From: Streptomyces sp. NBC_01283
Lineage (GTDB): Bacteria > Actinomycetota > Actinomycetes > Streptomycetales > Streptomycetaceae
Assembly: GCF_041435335.1 (NCBI RefSeq)
Contig: NZ_CP108430.1
Coordinates: 9,086,001 to 9,150,000, forward strand
Length of the DNA stretch: 64,000 nucleotides
Reading direction: 5' to 3'
Positions within the stretch are counted from its first letter, which is position 1; every line of letters starts with the position of its first letter. Both the position numbers and the translations under genes were made by a program. Below the pieces are notes generated by a model. That model was not told where the DNA came from, did not search any database, and worked only from the letters and a program-made list of their open reading frames with translations. This document shows positions 45,648 to 54,386 of this stretch, one piece after another.

Positions 45648-46309
45648 CCGGGCCACCGAGTCCAGGCGTGATGGGCCAGTCCTTCCAGCCTCGCCTTGGT
45701 CCGCTCTCCGAGGGGGAGGACCAACACACGGAAGACCGTGGCGCCGGCCGGCTTCCAGCTCTCTCCGATGTCCTGCCACCCCCAGGCCCGGAAGGCAGAC
45801 AGGGCCGGATGATCGGCCTGATCCACCAAGGTGGCGCCCAGTGAAGCCTGGTGGTCGCCCAACAGTCGCTCCTGCAGACGGCAGGCCAGGGCCTGGTCCT
45901 GAGGGTGCGGGCGGACCAGGATGTTGGTGATTGCGAAGACCCGGTCGGCCTCGGTGAGTTGCTCAATGCTGCGCGGCAACTCGCCGTCGAACCCCAACCA
46001 CCAGAACCCGTCGCTGCGCACCGGGAAGCCGTAGGCATATCCCACCAAGCCGTCCGTCTCCGCGATCACCATGGCGAACCCCGGTCGACGGATGTCACCG
46101 GCCAGACGTTTCAGGAAGTCCTGCCGACTGCGACTGCGGTAGTCCTCGCTCGGCTCCTTTTCGCAGGACTCCACGTACAGATCCGCCAGATCCTCCAGCA
46201 GGTCTTCCACCAGCCAGCGGTTCACCCGGCGCAGCCGCACCCCGCCGATGTCGGACGACTCGTCGCCTGAGGGCTTCGGTGGCTGTTGCCGCCGGGGCCG
46301 GGCCGTCAC
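45644..46309 (-). CDS. GNAT acetyltransferase in the STAS/ANTAR operon
   Basis: A 221-residue paralogue of the protein at 42518-43171, with VRLRRVNRW, EDLADLYVESC, VFAITNILVRPHPQDQALAC and the LQERLLGDHQASLGATLVDQADHP block. GTG at 46309 overlaps the STAS gene stop (GTGA), and its own stop overlaps the GAF-ANTAR start. The duplicated use of this protein next to anti-sigma-type genes suggests a role in signalling rather than general metabolism. Confidence 0.8.
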   Translation of the reverse strand: MTARPRRQQPPKPSGDESSDIGGVRLRRVNRWLVEDLLEDLADLYVESCEKEPSEDYRSRSRQDFLKRLAGDIRRPGFAMVIAETDGLVGYAYGFPVRSDGFWWLGFDGELPRSIEQLTEADRVFAITNILVRPHPQDQALACRLQERLLGDHQASLGATLVDQADHPALSAFRAWGWQDIGESWKPAGATVFRVLVLPLGERTKARLEGLAHHAWTRWPG

Positions 46310-46743
46310 AGCACACCGCCCGAGACAGCGGGAGTGAGCTGACGCACTGCCTCGAAACACGTCACGGGGAGTGGAACCGGGGCAGCGGAGGGGGGTTCCT
46401 GGAGGGGTGCTGGTCCTGGAACAGCAGGTGGCCCCATGAGCGCGTAGCCGCAACCGGCTTGGGCGATCATCCGTGCCGGCATGGGAGGCGGGTAATGCAG
46501 CCGTAGCGTCCCCCCAGCCGCGTTGGAGTGCAGGAACGCCTCGATAAAGGTGTTGAGGCCGCTGCAGTCGCAGAAGGTGACAGGGGTGAGATCGACGTCG
46601 GTGATGCGCACGCCGTCCTGGAGGCACCGCTCAAACGTCGCGCGCATCAGCGGCACCGTCTCAAGATCGATCTCACCGGCCGGAGTGAGCAGAGCCCGGG
46701 TCCTTCTGTCGTGCCGGTAGATGTTCAACTGCGGTAAGGGCAT
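46306..46743 (-). CDS. STAS-domain anti-sigma factor antagonist
   Basis: A 145-residue protein. The STAS core reads RALLTPAGEIDLETVPLMRA and VDLTPVTFCDCSGLNTFIEA, where Ser in CDCSG is the expected phosphorylation site. A Pro-rich tail of about 40 residues follows. In the partner-switch scheme it would bind an RsbW-type kinase and release a sigma factor. It leads the coupled operon that continues with GNAT and GAF-ANTAR genes. Confidence 0.85.
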   Translation of the reverse strand: MPLPQLNIYRHDRRTRALLTPAGEIDLETVPLMRATFERCLQDGVRITDVDLTPVTFCDCSGLNTFIEAFLHSNAAGGTLRLHYPPPMPARMIAQAGCGYALMGPPAVPGPAPLQEPPSAAPVPLPVTCFEAVRQLTPAVSGGVL

Positions 46744-47191
46744 GACGCCTCAGCTCCAGAGATCCGCCGGGCAGAGCCACGGAGAGGAATTGGACTCCCG
46801 GTTCCTCTCGGGATGCGCCTGGCAGAGGCACACATTCGGCGGAGGTAGGCGAACAGGCGGTCCAACAATCTGTCCACATGGACGAGTCGCTCAGCCCCTC
46901 CAAGGGATGCACCGGGGGACCGGACGATGTGGTCCGCTCCCCGCAGCCATCTGTGTCGAGCAGCAACAGGTCCGCCGGGGTCTAGGACGTCCGTACTTCA
47001 GGATAGTCCCCATCCCGCCCGAGCAGGTGTCCGGAAGCTGCCCATTCTCAGGGGCTGGTCATCAGCCGGGTTCAGCGGTATCTGGTGTGCATATCCGTTG
47101 TGCCACAAGGAACTTGGAGACGGGTGCGAAATGTGGTGACCCACGGCTGTCTGCGTACGGAAGTCCGTGAACTCCGAGGAGGTGGCTTCGC
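46744..47191. other. no gene seen
   Basis: About 450 bases between the divergent STAS and Asp23 genes. It should hold promoters for both, but no clear vegetative or SigB-like (GTTT...GGGTAC) sequence was recognised. Confidence 0.45.
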
Positions 47192-47677
47192 GTGACGGAG
47201 CCGATCGGCCAGACCCAGCACAAGATCCGACCCGACGACCCCCACACCGCCGTCGGCACGACGCTGGAGACCGGAGCGAGGGAGCTGGCGGCGACCCGAG
47301 GCAAGACGACCATCGCGGATGGAGTCGTGGAGAAGATTGCCGGGATCGCCGCACGCGAAGCGCCTGGAATCCACGCACTGGGAGGCGGATTCAGCCGCAC
47401 CGTGGGCGCGATGCGCGATCGCGTGCCCGGCGGACGCTCCAGCGCGGGACGCGGCGTCAAGGTTGAGGTCGGCGAGAAGCAGACCGCCATCGACCTGGAA
47501 GTGGTCGTGGAGTATGGAGTGAACATCACCGAGGTCGCCGCGGACATACGCGAGAACGTGATCGGAGCGGTGGAACGAATGACTGGCCTCGAAGTCGTCG
47601 AGGTGAATATCTCCGTCAACGACGTGCACCTGCCCGAAGAGAACTCATCAGAGACTGTCGAGGGTCGGGTGCAGTAA
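47192..47677 (+). CDS. Asp23/Gls24 family envelope-stress protein
   Basis: A 161-residue protein. The family core is GKTTIADGVVEKIAGIAARE and GVKVEVGEKQTAIDLEVVVE, followed by MTGLEVVEVNISVNDVHLPE. GTG at 47192 has GAGGAGGTGG upstream. Asp23-type proteins coat the membrane and respond to alkaline and cell-envelope stress. It stands alone on the plus strand. Confidence 0.9.
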   Translation: MTEPIGQTQHKIRPDDPHTAVGTTLETGARELAATRGKTTIADGVVEKIAGIAAREAPGIHALGGGFSRTVGAMRDRVPGGRSSAGRGVKVEVGEKQTAIDLEVVVEYGVNITEVAADIRENVIGAVERMTGLEVVEVNISVNDVHLPEENSSETVEGRVQ

Positions 47678-47790
47678 CACCACACTCAAGTCGACACGTG
47701 CGGCGGCCCGGAATCACCGGGCGCCGCACGTGTGCCGGACGGCGACGGGCGTGCCACGCGTTCGGCAGTCCAGTCGGAGAGCGAGAACAC

Positions 47791-47973
47791 TCAGCGCCGG
47801 CGACCGCGGCTGCGGGGGGACCATCCGGACCCCAGGCCGCCCGAGTGCAGGGCGAGGAGGGCGAGCCCGACGAGCATGAGACTCGTCGGGCTGAAGACTG
47901 CCTCGGTCGACGTCTCGGTTGCGTGGATGACGAAGGCGATGACGAAGAGCACGGCCGCCACGAATGCCAGCAT
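47791..47973 (-). CDS. small membrane protein
   Basis: A 60-residue protein from ATG 47973, preceded by GGAAAAGA. It has two helices (LAFVAAVLFVIAFVIHATET and SPTSLMLVGLALLALHSGGL) and a basic end, PRSRGRRR. Similar two-helix proteins recur in Streptomyces stress clusters. Function unknown. Confidence 0.65.
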   Translation of the reverse strand: MLAFVAAVLFVIAFVIHATETSTEAVFSPTSLMLVGLALLALHSGGLGSGWSPRSRGRRR

Positions 47974-48068
47974 CTGTCTTTTCCTGCCGATGAGCGGCGA
48001 ACCACAGGCGATTCCGGTGGCTACGCCGACAGACGAGTGCCCCACCCAACACTGATCACGCGTGCGCA

Positions 48069-48200
48069 GTGACCGACACAGCGTGGAAGCGGATCAAGGA
48101 CCTGCTCTCACGCCAGCCTGCACGGGGCGCGGGTGGCACAGCCACCGCACGGTGATCGAGGCCGTGGCGTGGAAGTACCGCGCCGGTGCCGACGACGATC
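48069..48200 (+). pseudogene. IS5-family transposase N-terminal scrap
   Basis: GTG 48069 starts VTDTAWKRIKDLLSRQPARG, and after a frameshift RGWHSHRTVIEAVAWKYRAG follows, the start of an IS5-type transposase. Sequence identity is lost beyond this. The remaining bases to 48358 hold no gene. Confidence 0.6.
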
Positions 48201-48358
48201 CGCATGGCCACCCTGCGCTGACTGTGGAACCTCGAAGTCCGCGTAGCACCCATCCCGCCAGGGTGAGTGGGATACCTGCCTCGGTGTGGTTGTGGCGCGG
48301 GCGTAGGCGTGTGAGGCTGCCAGCGTTCGGTCACAGGTTTCGGTGAAGCCGGGGGGCG

Positions 48359-48784
48359 ATGGTCGTGCTGGTTGGCACCGTGACGCTGGAGTCGGATGCG
48401 GGCCTGGTGCTGGGGACGGTCGATGTCGGTGACGGCTTTGCCGCGCTGCTCGTTCCTGCTCGCGACCCTCGTGAGCGCTGGAGTGTGGATGTCTTCGGGG
48501 CCGGAGTGCAGTTGAAGAACGCGGCGACCGGCAGGCTGTTGGGGGTGCCGGCCGCAGAGTTCGGGGCGGTCGTGACGACGCTGTCGAGCGGTACGGGGCA
48601 TACGACCTGGACCGCTGTGCCGAACGGGGATGGTGTCGCTCTGCGGCTGGCGGGCCACGATCTTTGGATCGAGGCGGAGGATCCGCTGACGAACCCTCCG
48701 CAGTTCCTCATCGCGGCCGCCGGTCGGGCAGGGGCCTCCTGCGGTACCTGCTGGACCGTGCGGCCGGTGGACGAGGGGCCGTGA
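48359..48784 (+). CDS. hypothetical protein, possibly beta-trefoil-like
   Basis: A 141-residue soluble protein made of short beta segments, for example GAGVQLKNAATGRLLGVPAA and VALRLAGHDLWIEAEDPLTN. The NxxTGRLL pattern recalls beta-trefoil domains, without proof. The region before ATG 48359 is G-rich. No operon partner. Confidence 0.55.
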   Translation: MVVLVGTVTLESDAGLVLGTVDVGDGFAALLVPARDPRERWSVDVFGAGVQLKNAATGRLLGVPAAEFGAVVTTLSSGTGHTTWTAVPNGDGVALRLAGHDLWIEAEDPLTNPPQFLIAAAGRAGASCGTCWTVRPVDEGP

Positions 48785-48842
48785 CACGCGCAGCCCGCGC
48801 TGGGCCCGCATGAAAAGGATGTGCCACTGGCCCCGTCCTGGT

Positions 48843-49262
48843 TCAGATGCGCAGCAGCCGCTCGGTGGTCTCCTGGTACTGGCGCAGCGCGAGGCGTAGT
48901 TCCTCGGTCTGTGTTTCGGTGTCCGGGTCCTGCCAGCTCGCGCGCAGGGTGTGGCGTCGTTCGGTGAGCACGTTGGTGAGGTGGGTGGCGGCTTCCTCGA
49001 AGACGCTGTCGGCCTCTTGGACCGCCTGGTGCGGGTTCTCGACGAAATGGCTCAGGGCCTGCTGGAGGCGCATGGTCATCTTGTCCCGGTCGCCCTGCGT
49101 GATCAGCATCTCCGTCGGGGTCTGACCAGAATTGACGGCGCTGATGCCGGACTCGTGCGGTGCGCGGGCCGGTTGGGCCCCAGGCGCCTGTGGGGTGCGC
49201 CGCTTCGCGGATTCCGGGCTCACGGTTGCAGGCTGCTGGGCGCGTTCTTGGTCGTACCTCAT
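48843..49262 (-). CDS. hypothetical helical protein coupled to 49259-49885
   Basis: A 139-residue soluble protein. After a disordered Pro/Ala-rich start (about 50 residues) it is helical: MTMRLQQALSHFVENPHQAV, QEADSVFEEAATHLTNVLTE, then LRLALRQYQETTERLLRI. The same pattern, NPHQAVQEAD versus SPQKAVAEAD, occurs in the upstream membrane protein, so the two are related in sequence. The ATGA overlap shows co-translation. Confidence 0.7.
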   Translation of the reverse strand: MRYDQERAQQPATVSPESAKRRTPQAPGAQPARAPHESGISAVNSGQTPTEMLITQGDRDKMTMRLQQALSHFVENPHQAVQEADSVFEEAATHLTNVLTERRHTLRASWQDPDTETQTEELRLALRQYQETTERLLRI

Positions 49263-49885
49263 GATGTGCCGCTTCCCTTGGCGTGCCGCCTTCCGGGTGT
49301 CCACGACGGGTGGCCGTGGTCTTCGGGGGACTGGGTATGGTGCCGGTCGTTGTGGGTGGGTTGTGCGGTGACCAGTGCTTCGAAGAGTCTGCGGGCCTCG
49401 ACCATGGCCTCTCGCATCTCCTCGGTGCCGCTCTGACCGCGAGCCGCGATGTGCATGCTGCGATAGCCCTGCACGTAGGGGGCGTGGTGGACGGAGAGGG
49501 CGGCGATCCGCTCCTCGAACTGCTCCCCGACGGGGTATCCCCGGTCGGCGGCCAGCCGCGCCAACAGCGTGTCGGCCTCAGCGACCGCCTTCTGCGGCGA
49601 GGTGACGAACTGTTCCTGAACGTCGGCCCACTGAGCCACGTAGTACTCGCGCTCCTCGGGTGACAGCGGCTGCTCCTGGAGCGAGCCGTGCCGCTTCACC
49701 CGCTCGCCGAGTTCCCGTTCGGCTGCTTTGACGTCACCGTCGTGGTCAGTGATCGCGCGCTGGTACTCGGGTCCGAAGCGGCTCTGCAGTCCGTGCTTGC
49801 CGCCGCCGGGAGTCCGCGTGCGTTTGATGAAGAAGAGGACGGTCGCCGCGATGACGACCACAGCGATGATCACGATGATGAACAT
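49259..49885 (-). CDS. single-pass membrane protein, relative of 48843-49262
   Basis: About 208 residues from ATG 49885 (AGAAGG upstream). One N-terminal helix (MFIIVIIAVVVIAATVLFFI) is followed by a cytoplasmic helical part with QSRFGPEYQRAITDHDGDVK, WADVQEQFVTSPQKAVAEAD and MVEARRLFEALVT. The shared SPQKAVAEAD helix suggests that this protein and the soluble one downstream interact or arose by duplication. An ATG at 49939 is an alternative start. Confidence 0.72.
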   Translation of the reverse strand: MFIIVIIAVVVIAATVLFFIKRTRTPGGGKHGLQSRFGPEYQRAITDHDGDVKAAERELGERVKRHGSLQEQPLSPEEREYYVAQWADVQEQFVTSPQKAVAEADTLLARLAADRGYPVGEQFEERIAALSVHHAPYVQGYRSMHIAARGQSGTEEMREAMVEARRLFEALVTAQPTHNDRHHTQSPEDHGHPSWTPGRRHAKGSGTS

Positions 49886-50016
49886 GGCTGCCTTCTCCGC
49901 CTCGTGCTCTGTTCGGTGCTCTGCTTCATTTCCCATCAACCTCTATTGAGTTGTGCCCTGTTGGCGCCGGTCGGGTGGTGTCCACGTGGCGTGTGTGCCA
50001 CCCGGGGTGTTTGGGG

Positions 50017-50190
50017 TCAGCGTCGGAAGGCGTTCTTGGCTTTGTCGCCGGCCTGCTTGAGGTTTCCGGACATCCGGTCGGTCCTGCCCTCGCGCTCAAG
50101 CCGCTTGTTGCGGGTGCCGCGGCCGACGCGCTGAGTGATCCGGCCCTTGAACGCCTGCACTTTGTTCCGGATCGTGTTTCCGGTACTCAT
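50017..50190 (-). CDS. CsbD-like stress protein
   Basis: A 57-residue basic protein beginning MSTGNTIRNKVQAFKGRITQ, with RNKRLEREGRTDRMSGNLKQ and AGDKAKNAFRR. This is the CsbD-type pattern of repeated Gly/Lys helices, and CsbD belongs to the general stress regulon in Bacillus. ATG at 50190. Confidence 0.78.
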   Translation of the reverse strand: MSTGNTIRNKVQAFKGRITQRVGRGTRNKRLEREGRTDRMSGNLKQAGDKAKNAFRR

Positions 50191-50228
50191 GGCTGTCCTT
50201 TGCCTGACGTTGTCGGGTGGGGTCCGGG

Positions 50229-50399
50229 CTATCCGCGGCTGCGGCTGAACCGACTTAGGCCACCGCTGCGGCCGCGCATGACGAATGCGATGAGCCAGAC
50301 CGCCAGCAGTACCGCCGCGACGTACCAGAGGACCTGCATGGTGAAGCCGAACCCGAAGATCACCAGGATGAGCAGAAGGAGAAGAGTCCGGAACAGCAT
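50229..50399 (-). CDS. small hydrophobic membrane protein
   Basis: A 56-residue protein with two helices (FRTLLLLLILVIFGFGFTMQ and LWYVAAVLLAVWLIAFVMRG) and a basic, Ser-rich tail. ATG at 50399 has GGAGG seven bases upstream, a strong reason to accept it. It matches the small hydrophobic protein type common near stress genes. Confidence 0.75.
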   Translation of the reverse strand: MLFRTLLLLLILVIFGFGFTMQVLWYVAAVLLAVWLIAFVMRGRSGGLSRFSRSRG

Positions 50400-50542
50400 C
50401 GCCGGGCCTCCAGAGCGCGCGGAGAGGTTCCTGATATCCGCGGGGTCCGGGCGAAGCGGGAAGGTCAAATGCCGCACCCGAAGGGTCCGGAGTGGCACGG
50501 TCCTACGCCGTGCCGCCAGTCAACGCCTGCTCATGACTTCTG

Positions 50543-50722
50543 TCAACGGCCGTTGAGCCGCGTGGGGTCAGGCGTGGGGTGCGGGCCCACTGGGGTTGTC
50601 GGAGCCGTGCGGGAAGGGTCGGTCGGGTCGGCCGGCGTCGGCAGGATGCGGTCCTCCCACCAGGACAGGCTCATCACGGTGGCGAGCAGGATGAAGGGGA
50701 CGAGAGCGACCAGCGCGTACAT
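50543..50722 (-). CDS. small single-helix membrane protein
   Basis: A 59-residue protein beginning MYALVALVPFILLATVMSLS followed by WWEDRILPTP and a Pro/Thr-rich tail. ATG at 50722, with only a weak GCAGGCGG before it. Function unknown. Confidence 0.55.
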   Translation of the reverse strand: MYALVALVPFILLATVMSLSWWEDRILPTPADPTDPSRTAPTTPVGPHPTPDPTRLNGR

Positions 50723-51124
50723 GAATACCGCCTGCTTGGGGGCATGTGCGGTGAGGTGGGCAGAGGTGGGATGCCCGCGTGGAGCGCATCGAGCCGTTGC
50801 CGTGGTCGCTGTGGGGGAGGCAAGGGCGAAGGCGGCAGTGTACGTGATGCGGCGGTGCCGTCTGCGGTGCGCGAGTGGCGCCTGTGAGGGGCGCGGCAAC
50901 CAATCGATGCTGCCGGGGGCCGGGGCGGCACGGCAGACGTTAATCGCCGCCTCATTTCCTGACAAGCTGTCAAGTGGGCACGTGTGCACGGAATATGCGG
51001 CGGGTGCGCTGGGTGCTATGCGGCTGGGTCGAAACGTATCCGCGACCTCTGGACAGGGCTAAGCTGTGAAGCAAGGCCCGGGACCCCGGCAGCGATGATC
51101 TGTTCCGCCCCGGGAGGCCCCGCC

Positions 51125-51391
51125 GTGATCGTCTTGTTCGCCATCCTTGTCGTGGCCCTGCTCGGCTTCGGATTTCTCAATCCCATGTGGTGGGCGGCCG
51201 CAGCCGTGCTGATCTTCGGAGTTGTCCACTACGGCCGGGGTGGGGGGAGCCGGGATCAGGGCGGCAATTTCGAGTACCGCGACTATCGGGACTACCGGGA
51301 CCGCCAAAACCGCTGGGCCCGCCGCTACCGACGCCGGCGCCAGGGGCGCTGGAACCGCCAGGACCGGTGGGACGAACAGCACCACCGGTAA
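51125..51391 (+). CDS. small membrane protein with Arg/Asp/Tyr-rich tail
   Basis: An 88-residue protein from GTG 51125, with GGGAGG seven bases upstream. The N-terminal hydrophobic region (VLFAILVVALLGFGFLNPMW, then WAAAAVLIFGVV) resembles the protein at 50229-50399. The tail is low-complexity, YRDYRDYRDRQNRWARRYRR, and strongly basic. It may bind nucleic acid or acidic partners at the membrane; this is speculation. Confidence 0.65.
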   Translation: MIVLFAILVVALLGFGFLNPMWWAAAAVLIFGVVHYGRGGGSRDQGGNFEYRDYRDYRDRQNRWARRYRRRRQGRWNRQDRWDEQHHR

Positions 51392-51438
51392 CCGACTCAG
51401 GCATCCGATACCCAGCGTTTCGTAGTGAGGCAGGCTTC

Positions 51439-51780
51439 ATGGGCCAGACGGCCAGAGGCCAGGCAGAAGAGGTGGCCTGGGGTGACGTGGCACTAGAGCC
51501 GGTCATCGTCGAACTACGTGCCGCCAATGACCAGTTACTGCGGGCGCTGGCCGTCCGGGTGGTGATTGACCAGGCGATTGGCATGGTGATGGTCCTGGCT
51601 CCATGTTCGAACGGGACGGCCAGAAGTCCACTGGTGGAAAGAGCGCAGCACAGCAACGTGAAACTCCGCGAGCTGTCTGCCGCTCTGGTCGCCACCGCCG
51701 ACGGCGAAGCGTTCCCCGAGCCGCTGCACAAGGAGTTGCGCCGCGCCCTGCGGCGACTTCATGCGGAGAACCGGCGGTGA
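51439..51780 (+). CDS. short ANTAR-domain-like protein
   Basis: A 113-residue protein. The ANTAR-like core reads VVIDQAIGMVMVLAPCSNGT and HSNVKLRELSAALVATADGE, ending KELRRALRRLHAENRR. ATG at 51439 has GAGG upstream. There is no sensor domain, and the paralogue at 41975-42307 is shorter. It is followed after 41 bases by the PRC-barrel gene in the same direction. Confidence 0.7.
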   Translation: MGQTARGQAEEVAWGDVALEPVIVELRAANDQLLRALAVRVVIDQAIGMVMVLAPCSNGTARSPLVERAQHSNVKLRELSAALVATADGEAFPEPLHKELRRALRRLHAENRR

Positions 51781-51821
51781 CTTCCCGCACCGGCAACCAA
51801 GTACCCAGAGGAGGCAAGAAC

Positions 51822-52178
51822 ATGATCCAGTCTGCAGATGTCCGTGAGTGGCGCGACCAGAATGTCCTGGACATCGAAGGCCACAAGATCGGCATCCTTG
51901 AAGCGGTATACGTCGACACCACCACCGACGAGCCGGCCATGGCCACGGTGCGCACCGGGCTGCCGACCCGCCACCGGCTGCTCTTCGTCCCCCTGGACGA
52001 GGCGATCGCCGGACCCGGCTACCTCAAGATCCGCTATGCCAAGTCGCTGGTGCGCAAGGCTCCTTCGATCGGAACCGACGACGTGCTCCCGGCCGAGCAG
52101 GAAGCCGCGGTCTTCCAGCATTACGGCCTGACCTATGAGCCCGGCACCCGCGGCGAGCGACAACTCGCCCGCCGCTGA
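51822..52178 (+). CDS. PRC-barrel domain protein
   Basis: A 118-residue protein. The PRC barrel reads DQNVLDIEGHKIGILEAVYV and LLFVPLDEAIAGPGYLKIRY, followed by KAPSIGTDDVLPAEQEAAVF, the usual actinomycete arrangement. ATG at 51822 has GGAGG seven bases upstream. It probably forms an operon with the flanking ANTAR and DUF1206 genes. Confidence 0.85.
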   Translation: MIQSADVREWRDQNVLDIEGHKIGILEAVYVDTTTDEPAMATVRTGLPTRHRLLFVPLDEAIAGPGYLKIRYAKSLVRKAPSIGTDDVLPAEQEAAVFQHYGLTYEPGTRGERQLARR

Positions 52179-52245
52179 TTCCACCAAGCGGCCACTCGGC
52201 GGGCCCAGACACTCACCGTCGGCCAATGCTGCAAGGAGAGACATC

Positions 52246-53082
52246 GTGACGTCATCCCAAGTATCCGGTCAAAGGCGGACCGGCGGTGCCGCGACCCGGC
52301 GCTCGGCGGAGAACCAGACGCTGTCCACGGCGGGTCGGGCGGGCTTTTGCGCGCGGGGAGTCGTCTACGTCCTCATCGGCGCCTTGGCCATCCAGATGGC
52401 GCTCGGCAGCGGTGGGAAGTCAGCCGACCGGCAGGGTGCGCTGGCGCAGATCGCGGAACAGCCCTTCGGGAAGATCATGCTGTGGGTGCTGGTCGCGGGA
52501 TTTGGCTGCATGGCCCTGTGGCGTGCCTCCCGTGCGGTGCTGACCCGCGGCCCCGACCGCAAGACTCCCTCCCGCCTGCTTGATGGCGGCCGGGCACTGT
52601 TCTACGGATTCATCTGCTGGGCCACCGCCACCTATGCCGCCGGCGGCGGCCAGGGATCCAGCGGCAACACGCAGTCCAAGGACTGGACGGCATCCGTACT
52701 GAAACTGCCCTACGGGCAGATCCTCGTGGCCGCCGGAGGATGCTTCCTGATCGGGATCGGCTCGGTGCTCGCGATCCGGGCAGCCATGCGCAAGTTCCTG
52801 CGCCAGCTGGACACCGCCGCCATGAGCCCCCGCACGCAACAAATCGTCACCGGCCTCGGCGTCAGCGGTGGCGTGGCACGCGGAATGGTGTTCGCCGCGG
52901 CCGGGGGCTTCGTCCTGATAGCGGCCATCCGATTCGATGCCGACGAAGCCAAGGGTGTGGACGGCACGCTCCGCAGCTTCACCGACACCCCGATGGGGCC
53001 GTGGCTGCTGGTCGCTGTCGCCATCGGCCTGATCCTTTTCGGCGTCTTCTCTTTTGCCTCCGCACGCTGGCGCCGACTGTGA
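52246..53082 (+). CDS. DUF1206 integral membrane protein
   Basis: A 278-residue membrane protein with six helices in three DUF1206 pairs: RAGFCARGVVYVLIGALAIQ, DGGRALFYGFICWATATYAA and VSGGVARGMVFAAAGGFVLI begin the repeats. GTG at 52246 has AAGGAGAGA upstream. Function is unknown; it often accompanies stress genes. Confidence 0.85.
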   Translation: MTSSQVSGQRRTGGAATRRSAENQTLSTAGRAGFCARGVVYVLIGALAIQMALGSGGKSADRQGALAQIAEQPFGKIMLWVLVAGFGCMALWRASRAVLTRGPDRKTPSRLLDGGRALFYGFICWATATYAAGGGQGSSGNTQSKDWTASVLKLPYGQILVAAGGCFLIGIGSVLAIRAAMRKFLRQLDTAAMSPRTQQIVTGLGVSGGVARGMVFAAAGGFVLIAAIRFDADEAKGVDGTLRSFTDTPMGPWLLVAVAIGLILFGVFSFASARWRRL

Positions 53083-53398
53083 ACGCTGGCTGGCACCCAC
53101 AACGATTGTGTTGTTGACCGTAGCCCGATGAGAGAGCATCGTCACCGCGTCGGGCGGGGTCGATCGCGAGGGCCTGCGGAGCGGGTGACTTTGGCGTTGA
53201 GCGTGTGCCGCCAGTGAACTCCGGGCCGCGCCAGTGGTCGGCATGGCGTGCGAAGTTGGACGATCTGTCCGTTGATTGCGCATTACAGCTAATCGCTGGC
53301 CAGGATTTCGCTGGAGGGGTGTCCCAAGGGCTACAGGCTCATCAGGACACAACTCGATTGGCGCCCCTGTCTGGCTCGTCTGGTCGCGAGGTGAGGCC
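53083..53398. other. no gene seen
   Basis: About 315 bases before the STAS gene, probably its regulatory region. No clear promoter consensus was found. Confidence 0.4.
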
Positions 53399-53746
53399 AT
53401 GGATCGGCTAGCCATTCGAGAAGCCCTGTCCGGCAACCCCCCGTTTCTCACGCTCGTACTCACCGGTGAGCTGGACGTCTTCAACGTCGGCAAACTCAGT
53501 GACACCATCGTCTGCGAGTTCGAGGCAGGCCGACGGCATCCACTGCTCGACCTTACCGGGGTCACATGGTGCGACAACGGAAGCCTCTACACACTCCTGG
53601 GAATACGGCACGCGGCGAGCCACGTCGGCGGCAGCCTCGCACTCTCCGTGGCGAGCATGTATGTCCAGGGGGCTCTCGACCGGGCCAGGTTGCATGCGCT
53701 CGTGCCATCTGTCGAGGATCACCGACTGTTTCACACCGGACATTGA
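53399..53746 (+). CDS. STAS-domain anti-sigma factor antagonist
   Basis: A 115-residue protein that is essentially one STAS domain. The core is LTLVLTGELDVFNVGKLSDT and HPLLDLTGVTWCDNGSLYTL, with Ser in CDNGS at the expected phosphosite; the residue before it is Gly rather than the usual Ser or Cys. ATG at 53399 has GAGG upstream. An RsbW-like kinase remnant lies 640 bases downstream. Confidence 0.82.
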   Translation: MDRLAIREALSGNPPFLTLVLTGELDVFNVGKLSDTIVCEFEAGRRHPLLDLTGVTWCDNGSLYTLLGIRHAASHVGGSLALSVASMYVQGALDRARLHALVPSVEDHRLFHTGH

Positions 53747-54006
53747 GACGCCCCGGCGCGATGTGTACCAGGGGAGAGCCGTTCAGGCGAGGTCTGGCGC
53801 GAGAAGCTACCGGCCGTGCTACTTGTTGGCGAGTGTGCCGCCGGTGAACTCCGAGCCGCGCCGGCCGTCGCAATAGCGGGCGAGGCTGTCACCCGCCTGT
53901 GCCCGCACGGGAGTAGAGGGGCTGTGCCTGCCAGTGGGCGCGCACCTGCTATCGGACCACGGCGGAAGCTGAATCCTGTCTGCGGGTGCAAGGCGTAGGA
54001 AGTGCC

Positions 54007-54162
54007 GTGAACGATCCCTTCGTCCGTGAACCGCGCTGGACGTTCGGTGCTAGCGACGAGAACGGGGCAGTCGAGGAACTGTGCCGCACGACCGCTGATG
54101 AGGACTGGTCCGCGGATACAGAAGCGGCCGTCCACTCTGTGCTGCACAGCAGGGTGACGTGA
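54007..54162 (+). CDS. small hypothetical protein
   Basis: A 51-residue acidic frame from GTG 54007 with AGGAAG upstream: VNDPFVREPRWTFGASDENG, then LCRTTADEDWSADTEAAVHS. Short and without relatives known to me. The rest of 53747-54386 holds no clear gene. Confidence 0.35.
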   Translation: MNDPFVREPRWTFGASDENGAVEELCRTTADEDWSADTEAAVHSVLHSRVT

Positions 54163-54386
54163 GTCGGGCGAAGGCGCCGCGGGGCGGGGTGGCGAAAAGC
54201 CAGTTGACACGATGGGAGCTGTTGCTCCCGCAGGACATCAGGCCCGGTCGTGCTGCGACGCGAACGTGGTGTTCTGCCTGCCGAATCCGCAGAAGTTGTT
54301 CAGGGCGAGCCGATCCGGTGGGTCTGGGGATCCCCCTGGACCAGGTCAACGGGGGCCCTATGGCTTTGGTCAAGGGGGGAGTGGGG

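Noticed and set aside
47062..47685. A 207-codon minus-strand frame.
   Set aside because: Antisense to the Asp23/Gls24 gene, which has clear family motifs and a good ribosome site.
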